Source of the DNA: Tubulanus polymorphus
Lineage: Eukaryota; Nemertea; Palaeonemertea; Tubulaniformes; Tubulanidae
Assembly: GCF_964204645.1 (NCBI RefSeq)
Contig: NC_134033.1
Coordinates: 9,458,231-9,522,230 of the forward strand
DNA length: 64,000 bases
Direction of reading: 5' to 3'
Shown here: piece by piece, positions 40,034 to 49,999 of the stretch
Numbering within the stretch: the stretch's first letter is position 1
How the letters are laid out: every line of letters begins with the position of its first letter
Made by a program: the position numbers and the translations under genes
The notes under the pieces: model-generated
What the model was told of the DNA's origin: nothing
Databases searched by the model: none
What the model saw: the letters and a program-made list of their open reading frames with translations, nothing else

Positions 40034-41007
40034 TATTTTAGAAAAAAAGCAAAAAAAAATAATCGAATATCTCACTACTTTTGTCTATCTATGCGGAGCA
40101 ATTAAATTGTCCAGATAAGTCATTTCGGATTCTAGATATTCATTATTTTTATTAATTTATTTTGTTTTTATTTGAATATTTGAATTTGTTAAACAATTAA
40201 CATAGTAATTGATTACTAATTTGATTAAAAATTATATCATAATGAAGTTAAAAATACATAATTCATTTATCAGTTTTCATTCTTACATTCTTTTCATTCG
40301 GAATAATTTATAATTTCAAATTTCACATATTTTTTTAGCACCAACAACATTTACTTAGGTGTTTTAGCTAAGTATATAAGGCAATTCATTCAACCACTGG
40401 AGTAGCTCTGGCCAGCAGAGGCATTTTGAAAATGCACCTTCGTCCACTCTCCGGGTTTCTCCTTCGGTTTCGAATTTCGAGGTTGGTAGAAATTACATTA
40501 GGCGCCTTTAATATAATGTGATTTCTACCAATCATTGAAGGAGATCCCGGTTGACGTGGGTCTCCGGGGGTGTAAGTAGAAATGACGGGGGATAAGCGTC
40601 CCGTGGCGCCTTTCAATAATGGGATGCTTATCCCCTGAAAACTCTGTAGGTCGAGGATAGGGCAATTTTGCTAAAACTTACCGTAAAAACATTGAAATAT
40701 TCCTTTTAATCACGAGAGAATGATGACTATCCTCCTGTCGTCACGGCCGAGCTAATTTAAATAAACCTCGTTTTCAGCAACTAATGAAAACGCAGTAATT
40801 CAATACCAGCTAACTGGCTTGTGTGTGTTGTATGTACTGCGTGCTTATTATAACAACAACGTTGTGCAACACCTGTTTGATTAATCAATATTCAAATGAA
40901 GCACTCTCTTATAATAATATGTAACAGATGTACTGTATGATTGTAGTTGTTTATAAAACGACTAAGGTCATTTTGGATTCTAGATATTCATTATTTTTAT
41001 TTTTTAT
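40034..41007. other. Non-coding segment with GC-richer insert and hairpins
   Basis: Two imperfect copies of GTCATTTYGGATTCTAGATA (about 36 bp each with the flanking ATTCATTATTTTTAT) at 40119 and 40967 bracket ~850 bp unlike the rest of the element. Inside are two stem-loops that share a GGCGCCTTT-AATAAT loop: one around 40479-40530 (GGTAGAAAT...ATTTCTACC) and one around 40590-40635 (GGGATAAGC...GCTTATCCC). No protein frame looks coding. I compared it by memory with spliceosomal and tRNA genes and saw no match. Probably a captured or inserted host sequence. Confidence 0.55.
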
Positions 41008-41334
41008 TTAATCAACAATTTCTAAATCATGATGACCGTCTTCATTTTTCCCATGATATATTATTTTAAATCCTACTAAATCTTTCAATTCCTCCATACT
41101 CAATGAAACCCATTTATCGGGTAAAAACACTTTAAATTCTCGTGATGTACTAACATTACAGTAGCTTAAATTAGCTGATACTTTCTCTCCATATTTAGTT
41201 TTTATCTTTTCTAATTTCAATATTTTATGTTCAATTTCTTTTGTAACATCAACTAACTTTTTTATTTCAAATTGTTTTTTTGTTGGTTTTATTCTGTTAT
41301 TTATTGTTGCTAAGAATGCTTTTCTATCTCCCAT
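41008..41334 (-). CDS. OB-fold-like small protein at the right terminus, 108 aa
   Basis: Distant homologue of the 113-aa A protein: KILKLEKIKTKYGEKVSANL, then FKVFLPDKWVSLSMEELKDL and HGKNEDGHHDLEIV. It starts inside the right terminal repeat and reads inward, mirroring PolB at the other end. ssDNA binding is an inference. Location differs from A and B, where the homologue lies next to PolB. Confidence 0.7.
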   Translation of the reverse strand: MGDRKAFLATINNRIKPTKKQFEIKKLVDVTKEIEHKILKLEKIKTKYGEKVSANLSYCNVSTSREFKVFLPDKWVSLSMEELKDLVGFKIIYHGKNEDGHHDLEIVD

Positions 41335-41411
41335 TTATTAGGAAAAAAAATTACTTGTGGTGATGAGTGGTGTCTCGTCCTCTGATCTGAAAACGCCATC
41401 TTCTAATTACT
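41332..41411 (-). repeat. Right terminal inverted repeat of element C
   Basis: The complement of the left repeat, 80 bp, lacking one 10-bp GAGGACGAGA unit. Includes the T8 tract and the ATGGG start of the 108-aa gene. The outer end ATTACT abuts CATGTC. Confidence 0.93.
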
Positions 41412-41417
41412 CATGTC
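41412..41417. repeat. Target-site duplication CATGTC, right copy
   Basis: Exact match to 24156-24161 and directly adjacent to the element end, confirming integrase-mediated insertion as a unit. Confidence 0.95.
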
Positions 41418-41597
41418 AATAACCATGAGTACGCACCAGTATTTACTGACGCATCCTCCCTCGGCAGGGATTCCAACCTGATGGCATCGCTACACTCAGC
41501 CACGACACGAACCCCTGCCACACTAGACTGGGTGCTCAGGTACATGCGCAGCTTTGCCGCACGAAAACCTGCGGCACCAATCATATTGCTCGTTGTG

Positions 41598-41957
41598 AGT
41601 AAGTGAAAGTTGGGGGTTTCATACCAGGGGCACAAGGCACGAGGCTAGGTAGGTTTTTGGGTAAAAATGTTGGGTAAAATATATTGGGTAATTTTTTTCT
41701 ATATAAATGGGAGATAAAAATACAAGTAAAAATGTTGATAAAAATAGAATATTTTGCAAATATTTGTGATACATATGTCAGTAAATCGAATATATCGCAT
41801 CATGATAAATCACGTCAACATCAGAAAAATGTAATTGATGTTGAAAAAATTGATACAGATGAAAAAATTTAAAAAAAAACAGATTCTATTAAACTGAATG
41901 ACATTTATTGCAATATTTGTGATGAATATATTTAAAAAAAGAACTACAGTAGACTTC
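41598..41957 (+). mobile_element. Polinton terminus fragment E with PolB N-terminal remnant
   Basis: Begins AGTAAGTGAAAGTTGGGGGT and shares GGTTTCATACCAG-like sequence with the terminus of D. After ~100 bp comes TAATTTTTTTCTATATAAATG, a start codon and a degraded zinc-finger region: a CxxC/HH finger with DTYVSKSNISHHDKSRQHQK and a second CNICDEYI. Frame breaks lie at about 41755 and in several later places. Homology stops near 41957, where a stretch with repeated CATACCTCGGA motifs begins. The rest of the element is gone. Confidence 0.72.
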
Positions 41958-43989
41958 GCATACCTCGGAGTCATTCACCTCGGAATATTGCTTAGCTCAG
42001 ATCAAATCAAAAATATTTTTCTTAATGCAATTATTTCTTAAATGAAAATCTCCGAGTAGCGCGGAGTTGCATACGTCGGAATATCGCATACCTCAGAATG
42101 ATTTTTTTAATAAATTGAGTCCTAAAATCGTGTACCTCGGAAATTCTGAACATCGTCCCGACAATATTTTTTCAAAAACGCATCCCTAGCCTACTGCATA
42201 ACAACTTGAAACAGATTAATCAATACCTGTTCTTGGACGCGACGTGAATCAACATCTGTACTGTGTTACCGCGTGTATTGCGATAGATGTGCTGATGATC
42301 ATAAGAATTGGAAGCGTGCCAGTCGCGCTAGTTCTCGGCTGTCTTTAATACGAATAGTCAATTGAATGGATGAAGGCAGAGCTATAGACTTGTCACCGCA
42401 CATCAAACCCACATGTTTTTAAATTCTCTCAACTGGGAAGGAGGCTTTACTTGGTGTACTACAGTACGATGTTTTTATATAAAAGATGACAAGTCAAATC
42501 TCCCGGGGGATATGAGGTTTTGATTGAAATAACAATAAAAACCTGTCAGATATGGTACATATACAATGTTTATTCAACATAGATTAGTATAAATTGCCCA
42601 TGGGCAGTGTGGTTTACCTTGAAAGCTAGAGGTTGTTTGTGGTAAGGACATTGCTTGAAAAATCTTTTAAATTCGTGACTTCAAAGTTCTATCTTGTATT
42701 TCATCTTTCTCAAAGAATTATTTTGTAGTCAAATAAGACCAAAAATATACATTTCGTAGGGTACAGGTAGGCGCGGCAGGGAAACTGTTTTATATTTTCA
42801 AAGAAATATTTTTCACAATATGAAAAAATATTCAAATAAAATTCATATGATGTCACATATCAGAGGGTGGCTGAATATTTAGTATTGGAAACCTCTTCCA
42901 ATGTATGGCCGCGGAATCTAAACCGACGCAGTAAGAAATCGGCGTATTAGATCGTTTTAAATCCTGGAATTTACTACTACAATATTCAGACCTCGACCTA
43001 TACTTGTAGTTTGCTACTTAATATTTTCAGGTCACAAGAAATTACAATTTCTTATAAATTATATCAAACAGAAAACATAGCGCTTATCTTCTGTTGATGA
43101 AATGTCAGACGCGCCAGCCAGCAGCGTTTACGGTATCACAATAGTAGTGTATACTGTACGAGCGTGAGTTTGTGTATGCAACAGTCTTTAGCACTCTGCG
43201 CGCATGTGGAGGCCTTGTGTAAGTGAATGTTCGCTTGCACTTCAGTGTCAATCAAATCAATCACCGGGTATTAAAATGAAACAATACCTATAATAATAAT
43301 TACATTCTCATCAGCAATGAGCATTTTAAATTTGCACGTAATACGGCACCTAGTCCAATGAAACGTTCGCCATTCTATGGCTTTTCCATAATTATTTTAG
43401 TAGCGCCGGAATTCCCCGTATATCCCAAAAACAGCCAATCACATTCGCTCGTAGAGACAATGCCCCCCAATCGAGGTCATTGCAATTTTATACGCGAGAG
43501 CTAAGAATTTTCCCGCCAAAACAGTTTATCGTAGAATTTTAACAAAAGTTGACCATGTACATCGACGGAGGTTCGTCATGTCTTCAAGCGCATCGATTAT
43601 ACGTCGTTTAACCCGAGAACCAATGAAACAAATGCTCACATAAAAAAACGTACCGCGATTTTACATGAAATTGGCTCAATGCCAACTTCATATCGCTCAC
43701 AAAGGTAAACCAATAAGAAGGATAATTTGCCCACGTGTCAGCAACAATTTTTTTTTATGACAAAATTTGCGGACCTTTCAAGGGAATCCATCAAAAATTC
43801 GAGGGTGTTTTATGCTAACAAACAATTGAAAATTCTGGCAGCCATATGGAATGGCTGCTGACCAGCCTTTCCAATAGGGATAGCCATGAGAGAAAGTTTC
43901 CTGAGATATTCAAGTTAGGTGCCATATTTATTGGTCAATGACTTCCACTTTTGATTGAGGCGGACATCTCACCTGCCCAGATACTCACA
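41958..43989. other. Host intergenic sequence
   Basis: About 2 kb with no convincing frame. The first 200 bp repeat a CATACCTCGGA-like motif at least four times (41960-42140). That could be the edge of another DNA transposon, but I found no matching opposite end. The remainder is unremarkable non-coding DNA of intermediate GC. Confidence 0.5.
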
Positions 43990-43992
43990 CTA

Positions 43993-44310
43993 TAGACCGG
44001 GAGCTGGCTCAATTTATTCAAGTGAAGAGAGGAATACCTGTTTATACCTTCATTTGATTGGTATTATGGCAGGTATACAGGATCAGAACTTCTGCCCATG
44101 CGCAGCCTGCTAGTTAGACCCTGGTGGCAATATTTTGAATAAAAAAAACTTGAATAGAGGCTACAATGTGGGTCTAAAATATTGCCACCTAGCAGGCAGT
44201 GCATCGGCAGAAGTTCTGATCCTGTATACCTGCCATAGTACCAATCAAATGAAGGTATAAACAGGTATTCCTCTCTCCACTTGAATAAATTGAGCCAGCT
44301 CCCAGTCTAC
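43993..44310. repeat. Foldback (palindromic) MITE-like element
   Basis: Arms of about 140 bp: TAGACCGGGAGCTGGCTCAA at 43993 and its complement ending at 44309, continuous through GAGGAATACCTGTTTATACC and GATCAGAACTTCTGCC. A short spacer lies around 44136-44165. TA is present on both outer sides, so a Tc1/mariner-type target site is possible. Confidence 0.8.
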
Positions 44311-45173
44311 TAGGTTTTAAAAAATCTACAAAGAACTATTGCTTCCATTGCGCTAACGAGGTCTGAAGGTGATGGCGCACGGCGGAAACTTAGTAAAATA
44401 TGATGACGTAACAAATGATACAGTAGCCTTTTAACTGGAATCAAATGGAACCAGTGATTTTTGTCTGACTAGCTGTAAATGGAAATTAAATTGATTTTAC
44501 CTGCTACCCTTGATTTATTTTAATTTGCTGTTAACAGAAATTGGATCAAATTGCAATAGTTCTAAAATTTCTCTAATTAGTAAAAAAGAACAAACTGTGT
44601 TCAATTTTATCACTTTATAGGGTCCGATCTAAGGAATGTAGAGGCGCAGATCCAGGGCCATACAGTGACTACAGCACAGTGAAAAAGGGCACCAACTTTG
44701 AAAGGGCCAGTATTAATGCCCAGCGAGCGAGTTTGAGTTTGAGTGCAATCATTGGTATCATGCCACTAAATTTGTCTTCACATTCAATTCGCTTTTAGCC
44801 TTTTTTAGATATTTGGTCAAAATTGGCCTTTTCTCGATCAAATTTATAGAGCGACAATAATTTCTTTTTTAGAATAGTGCCCTTTTGAGTAAAAAATGCC
44901 TTGGATTGCCTTTTATGATTTTGGGCAATTTATTTCATTCACATTTCGCTTTAGGCCTTGTACAGAAAGGCAATTATTTTTAATGACGTACAAATTTCGT
45001 GCCCTTTTAGTTTTTTCCCGAAATTTTCAAAGGCATTTGAAAAGTGCGACTACCGCACGTGCTGCATGTGCGATAGTCTGGATCCGCGCCTGCATCATGC
45101 TGAACAAGTGTTTTCATTGGCAACCTATGTGGTTGTCTTTATTCGAACCAATTTGAAAGGTTTTTTTGTGCAT
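44311..45173. other. Host intergenic sequence
   Basis: Downstream flank of the fucosyltransferase gene. No feature that I can support; short frames here have no protein-like composition. Confidence 0.5.
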
Positions 45174-46175
45174 TTAAACGGTCACTTCTTTGTCTGACAA
45201 CTTGATCCAATTAGGCATAAAGAAATCTTCATATTTAAACATGACATCTGCCCACGAATATTTTTTGCGTGCACTGCCGTAGTAAATGGTCGTACCATTG
45301 GCTAAAAATGCTGAAAAAAATCCGAACGAACCAGTAGTCAAAATTGTGTGGTTGCATTTCGATAATATTGCCATATCAGTTATTTGATCATGTCCCTCAG
45401 AGTAAATGGTTCTATCGGCAAGTCCAACGTTATTTTTACACCACACTATATCATTGCTGCAAACTACAAATACAATATTATTGTATTTGCGTTTCATGAT
45501 TTCGAATGCTCGATGAAAGTAGTCACGTCCTGCAGTTTTCATGCCTCGATTAGTCCACCGTTTATTCATTATATCTCCACGACGAACATGAACCCCTATG
45601 TACGTATATGGTTGACTTGATGATGGCCCAGCCTCGATTTTTGCAACAGAATTTTGGATGAAATCAGCTGCATTTTTGTCTATGTTATCAACAAATCTGA
45701 ATTCTTGACGGATGACATCTGCCATGTACGAGAAGTATCTCCAAGACTGGAAATATCCATCTAATAATAGAGTTCCTTTTTTTGGCAGCAAAAAATGCTC
45801 CCTGGAATATTGACAACAATGTTCCTTATATGTTGTGTCACCATACATCAGCCATGAGTCATAAAGCCACCGGCTTATCGAACGAGCCTTACTGATCTTA
45901 AAATACTTCCACAAAACCGCATCATCAACAAGATATATATCTGGTTTTCTCACTGACGACTCATAAGCGATGCCTAACAATGAGGCATACTGGAACATGT
46001 TGTTGCCTAGCCTGTCCCTTATCTTAACTGTCATGGCGTAATCGCCTAGTGATGAATTTTCAAATTCATATTTCCGTTTGTATTTGTGTAGATAGATTGT
46101 TGTTAAAAGGGTTACAACAATAATGAGAAGAATTAAAGCACGCTTAATCCGACGAGATATCACTATATCATGCAT
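45174..46175 (-). CDS. GT11 family galactoside alpha-1,2-fucosyltransferase-like, 333 aa
   Basis: Golgi type II enzyme that would transfer fucose from GDP-fucose to galactose of glycans. A short cytoplasmic tail is followed by one membrane anchor (about residues 13-28, ALILLIIVVTLLTTIYL). The catalytic part shows the GT11 signature YIGVHVRRGDI (about residues 190-200, GDP-fucose binding), an early RLGNNMFQYASLLGIAY block (about 55-71), and later VVCSNDIVWCKNN and LTTGSFGFFSAFLANGTTIYY. Asn-Thr glycosylation sites occur near NHTIL and NGTTI. Length is normal and the frame is intact and intronless. It is the only clear host gene in the window. Whether it acts on alpha-1,2 linkages is family knowledge. 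Confidence 0.92.
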   Translation of the reverse strand: MHDIVISRRIKRALILLIIVVTLLTTIYLHKYKRKYEFENSSLGDYAMTVKIRDRLGNNMFQYASLLGIAYESSVRKPDIYLVDDAVLWKYFKISKARSISRWLYDSWLMYGDTTYKEHCCQYSREHFLLPKKGTLLLDGYFQSWRYFSYMADVIRQEFRFVDNIDKNAADFIQNSVAKIEAGPSSSQPYTYIGVHVRRGDIMNKRWTNRGMKTAGRDYFHRAFEIMKRKYNNIVFVVCSNDIVWCKNNVGLADRTIYSEGHDQITDMAILSKCNHTILTTGSFGFFSAFLANGTTIYYGSARKKYSWADVMFKYEDFFMPNWIKLSDKEVTV

Positions 46176-46600
46176 GGTTCTTAACTTTAAAATTCAGCAT
46201 ATCTGAAAATGAAAAAGAATTGTACATCAGTTTTAACAAAAAACTTGACCCGTTGCTAAGGTTGTTTATAAACTAAATCCTCAGATAAATCCGAAGTTAA
46301 CAGTACAGATACAATCACTATGTCAATTATGTTTCTATGCCAACTGCAAAACATGGTCTTGTCCACTCTGTCCGACATATTATCAGTTTAAAACAATATT
46401 ATCCTGGAGCAGATTCAGGGGCTGATTTTGATTGGAGCGCTCAACAAGAGGCCCACGGGCACAGTGGAAGTAGAATGATTCAGTATTCAAGATTTTACAG
46501 ACAGATGTTACCAAAATGTTCTTTCTGTTGATATATCCTCACATGAAAAGAAAACAAAGCCAAGCCCATTTTAGCTGCCCCAAAACATTTACAACATGAA

Positions 46601-47330
46601 ACTAGGGGTCCAGGGACACCATGCCCACTTGGGAAGTGGTTTCAAATGCTCAACAATCTAACAATTTCAATATTCAACGCCCCCTGGTGACCATATACAA
46701 AAACCAATGACCTTGAAACTAACCACAATCATAGAACATGTCAGCAGCTACGATTTTGTAATTGACTGTGATAACAAAATAAGCCTCGTTACCAATTTAA
46801 TATGGAAATACTAAGTTATTCAACTATTCAACGCCCCCTGGTGACCATATTCAAAACCCAATGTCCTTGAAACTCACCACAATCATTGAACATGTCATGA
46901 GCCAAGCTACAACTTTGCAATTGTTCATGGTAACAAAATATGCCTAGGTACCAATATAATAAGGAAATACTTAGTTATTCTATTATTCAACGCCCCTAGT
47001 GGCCATATAGAATAACTAATGTCCTTGAAACTCACCACAATCATAGACGATGTCATGAGCTACAAATTTGCAATTGATTGTGCTAATAAAATATGCATTG
47101 GTACAAATATAATATAGAAATACTAAGATATTGTATTATTCAACGCCCCCCTGGTGGCAATATACAAAAACCAATGACCTCGAAACTCACCACAATCATA
47201 GAACACGTTATAAGCTAGAACTTTCTAATTCATTGTGGTAACAAAATATGCTAAGGTATCAAGATAATGTCGAAAAACATTTTCCCACCTACGAATGAGT
47301 ACTGATGACACCAAGATGGCCGCCAATTGC
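46601..47330. repeat. Tandem ~155-bp host repeat, four units, copy 1
   Basis: Units restart at ATTCAACGCCCCCTGG near 46672, 46826, 46985 and 47138, each with ACCTTGAAACTCACCACAAT and AACAAAATA blocks. A leader (ACTAGGGGTCCAGGG...TCAACAATCTAACAATTTC) precedes the array and recurs at 61395. The array ends about 35 bp before the truncation point of Polinton D. Confidence 0.85.
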
Positions 47331-47365
47331 GTCATAATTGGCTGATCAAAAATACCTAACCCAGG

Positions 47366-47544
47366 TATAAAACTGATAAAGTAACTGCTAATGTTAATTT
47401 TAAGATATCATTTATATCAAATCTATCAACATTAACACTTCCCATTTTGAATACTTTTTTTAATACCATTGAATAACCAACAGTTCCAACTGATAGTAAT
47501 GCTCCATTATATAATCCAGTTATTATCCACTTATTATCACTCAT
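47366..47544 (-). pseudogene. 73-aa membrane protein gene, truncated at element boundary
   Basis: First ~59 codons match the intact A copy, then host sequence begins and a chance stop follows. The junction lies in DILKLTLAVTL, after which residues are unrelated. Confidence 0.85.
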
Positions 47545-47901
47545 TTATTTATCAAAAAAATTACTATCTTCAAAATATTTAGTTATCTTAGTGATGATTA
47601 ATTCAACATTTATTTCATTACTAGTTTGATTTGTATATATTTCAATTATTATTTTTTTAATATCATCGATGAAAAAATCTTCACCTAATTCATAAAATCT
47701 TAAAGATTCTCTAATTAAATTAGTAATCTTTTCTACATTAAAAGTTTCTTTATCTATTGTTTTTTCATACTCAAATGTTGTTTCATTAGAAAATGTAATA
47801 TTTTTGATATGTGTAATTACATCATTAATGTTAAATTTCATTTCTTTCTCACGTTTAAAATCAAATCCAAAACATATACTCGGTCCAACAGTTATATTCA
47901 T
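47545..47901 (-). CDS. Conserved small acidic protein, 118 aa
   Basis: Open and about 93% like the A, B and C copies. The only intact gene in element D. Start in AATTTTTTCATTATATAAATG. No assigned function. Confidence 0.75.
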   Translation of the reverse strand: MNITVGPSICFGFDFKREKEMKFNINDVITHIKNITFSNETTFEYEKTIDKETFNVEKITNLIRESLRFYELGEDFFIDDIKKIIIEIYTNQTSNEINVELIITKITKYFEDSNFFDK

Positions 47902-47917
47902 TTATATAATGAAAAAA

Positions 47918-48665
47918 TTACTCTCTACATCTTATAAATAATTCATATATCACAGGAAAGTTATTCAAATTAATTAAATAACCATTATGATTTCTTATTT
48001 CTAATCTAAAATTATTAAAATGTGGAATACAAGGTTTGAAATCACATTCAGTTAAATTATAATTTATTTGAGTTCCAAATTGTTTGACAATGGTAAAATA
48101 TTAATAAACCAGAATTACAAATTGTATCTTTAGTTGCTTCGAATGTTTTTGTAGGATCAATTAAATTACAATAAATATAGTAGTGCGTAAAAGGTATTAT
48201 ATTTGGTGTAGTATAAACATTTGAATAAAGTATATTTGGATTAACTCCTAGCATTTTAGCTAATGGTTTTCTTACTGCGAATTTATATTGTTCATTGGTT
48301 AAATTTATTCCTATTTTATTAGTACTATCAATTTTATTAAATTTAATGTTAAAATTGGAATCACCTCTAATTTGTATTCGTGCTTTTCTATTAATTTCTT
48401 GAGCTAATGTTTCTAAATTATATTATCCTGGTGTTAGCATAAGTTGAACCCATTTATGATTATTTTTATTAAAAATTAAGAAGACTCTATGGTCATTAGT
48501 TTTATCTGATACATTATAAAAAGAGTTACATAAACTTATATTTACTAATTTCAAATCTACACAATTCTTAAATTCTCTATCTAATTGTACTAATAAATTA
48601 TGAGATTTATAATTTGTAAGTCTTCTAGAATCAACAAATATTCTGCATTCTTTTAATTCTACCAT
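47918..48665 (-). pseudogene. Penton-like gene, broken
   Basis: Homologue of 10156-10911 with a stop near 48421 (after LMLTPG) and a small deletion near 48092-48095 that removes part of the LNILPLKNV block and shifts the frame. The N-terminal 80 residues are open. Confidence 0.87.
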
Positions 48666-48723
48666 TATTTATAACATAAAAAAATTACCACTCATCACCA
48701 CAAGTAATTTTTTTCCCTAATAA
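48666..48723. promoter_or_regulatory. Divergent promoter made of a terminal-repeat segment
   Basis: The 58 bp between the penton (-) and zinc-ribbon (+) starts contain ACCACTCATCACCACAAG followed by TAATTTTTTTCCCTAATAAATGG. That is the same string found at the inner end of the C and D terminal repeats, in front of PolB. On the other strand an ATTTTTTTATGTTATAAAT module faces the penton gene. Confidence 0.75.
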
Positions 48724-49999
48724 ATGGATGAGAAGATACCATGTGAAATTTGTGGTGAACTTCTAAGAAAAAGTAATATGGCTCGACATATGAAAAAACA
48801 TGATGAAAATTATAAACCCCCTAAACTAAACTGTCCAAAATGTAATAAATAATTCTCAAGAAATTATGTTAAAAAACATTCAGAGAAGTGTAAAATTAAT
48901 GGCGCAACGGCTAATGTTGATAGTAATGAAAGAAATAGTAATTCTGCTGAAGTTGAACCTGAAGTTATTTGGAAAAGTCCTTTCTTATTCTATGATAAGG
49001 ATAATATAAAAGATTATTTCTGTGAGCCTTGTCTAATGAAATATAGCCCTGAAAATATAGAAGATTGGGAGAATCATCAATTTCGTAAAGCACATATAGA
49101 TAAAATTTCTAATAAATTTGAAACTGAATTCAATGAAAGAAAAAATAATTTATTAGAAAAAATAAAATATGAGAAAACGTTACCAGATAATAAAGAAACA
49201 TTTGAAAAGTTAGAAAAACAATATAATGAATTAACAAGAAAAACATATTATTGTAAATATTGTAAATTGATTATTACAACAAGTAATTCAAATCTACATA
49301 ATAGAACAATAAAACATAAAGAAAACGTAAGAAAATACCAGGAGCTTAATGAAGATCTATTACCAATAAATTATAAACGAAAATGTCCACAATGTAGTTA
49401 TGCGACCTTAAGGCAAGAAGGTACTGTGTTATTTTGTAATGAATGTGGATGGCAAAAGAATTTATGGAGTGAAGAAAAAACTAGAAATTTTCTCATAGAT
49501 CCAAAATTAAATTATCTAGATGAAATTTTTAAAATATTTTCTATAGAAGATCATACACCAGAATATATGCAATGGCTTAAAAAAATGAAAATAATAGAAA
49601 ATAAAAATGGTGAAATAACTAAAAAAGATATTATAAAAACAATTATTCCGTCAACATTTAACACAAAACAAAAGAAAATGTATTAAAAAATATAAAAAAA
49701 ATATTCAAACAAATATTAATGTATCATTTGGAAAATAGAATAACAGATCAATAAATTATGAATTCTTTTTAAATAAGATTGTAAATTATTTAAACATAGA
49801 TATTATAATTCCATGTGATGAATTAACAAACAAAAAGAAACAAAGAGAGCGAGATGAAATGTGGCGCAAGATAGAACTTTATTTAAATAAGAAAAATGAA
49901 AAGGAAGAAGAACCTAAACAAATTATACAAGAACAATTAAATGAAAATGAAGAAGCCAATAGTGATTTCGATTATGATGATATTGATTTCATGTTTTAA
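48724..49999 (+). pseudogene. Zinc-finger/zinc-ribbon protein, broken
   Basis: Homologue of 29311-30627: CEICGELLRKSNMARHMKKH first finger, CPQC...CNECGW ribbon, acidic C-terminus ending DDIDFMF. A stop stands near 48850. A deletion near 49685 removes about 30 bp and shifts the frame, followed by further small changes. Its stop overlaps the PolB stop from the other strand (TTAA), as in C. Confidence 0.85.

Larger units (their letters stand above)
24162..41411. mobile_element. Complete Polinton element C, 17,250 bp
   Basis: Bounded by inverted repeats starting AGTAATTAGAAGATGGCG and by a 6-bp duplication. Order: PolB with intein (+), zinc-ribbon protein (-), penton (+), 118-, 73-, 140-, 144-, 462- and 481-aa genes (+), major capsid (+), integrase (+), ATPase (+), 199 aa (+), 122 aa (+), 108-aa OB-like (-). 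Several genes carry single stops or frameshifts, so it is a recently dead copy. An ~850-bp GC-richer segment is inserted near the right end. Confidence 0.97.

Noticed and set aside
40330-40640. Spliceosomal snRNA, spliced-leader or tRNA gene in the insert of C
   Set aside because: Hairpins are present, but I could not match any conserved core such as an Sm site with flanking stems or a cloverleaf.
41958-42160. Pogo/Tc1-like transposon end with repeated CATACCTCGGA motifs
   Set aside because: No opposite end or transposase found, and part of the sequence may still be Polinton E.
44896-45197. Plus-strand frames overlapping the 3' end of the fucosyltransferase gene
   Set aside because: Overlapping shadows without domain similarity or start context.
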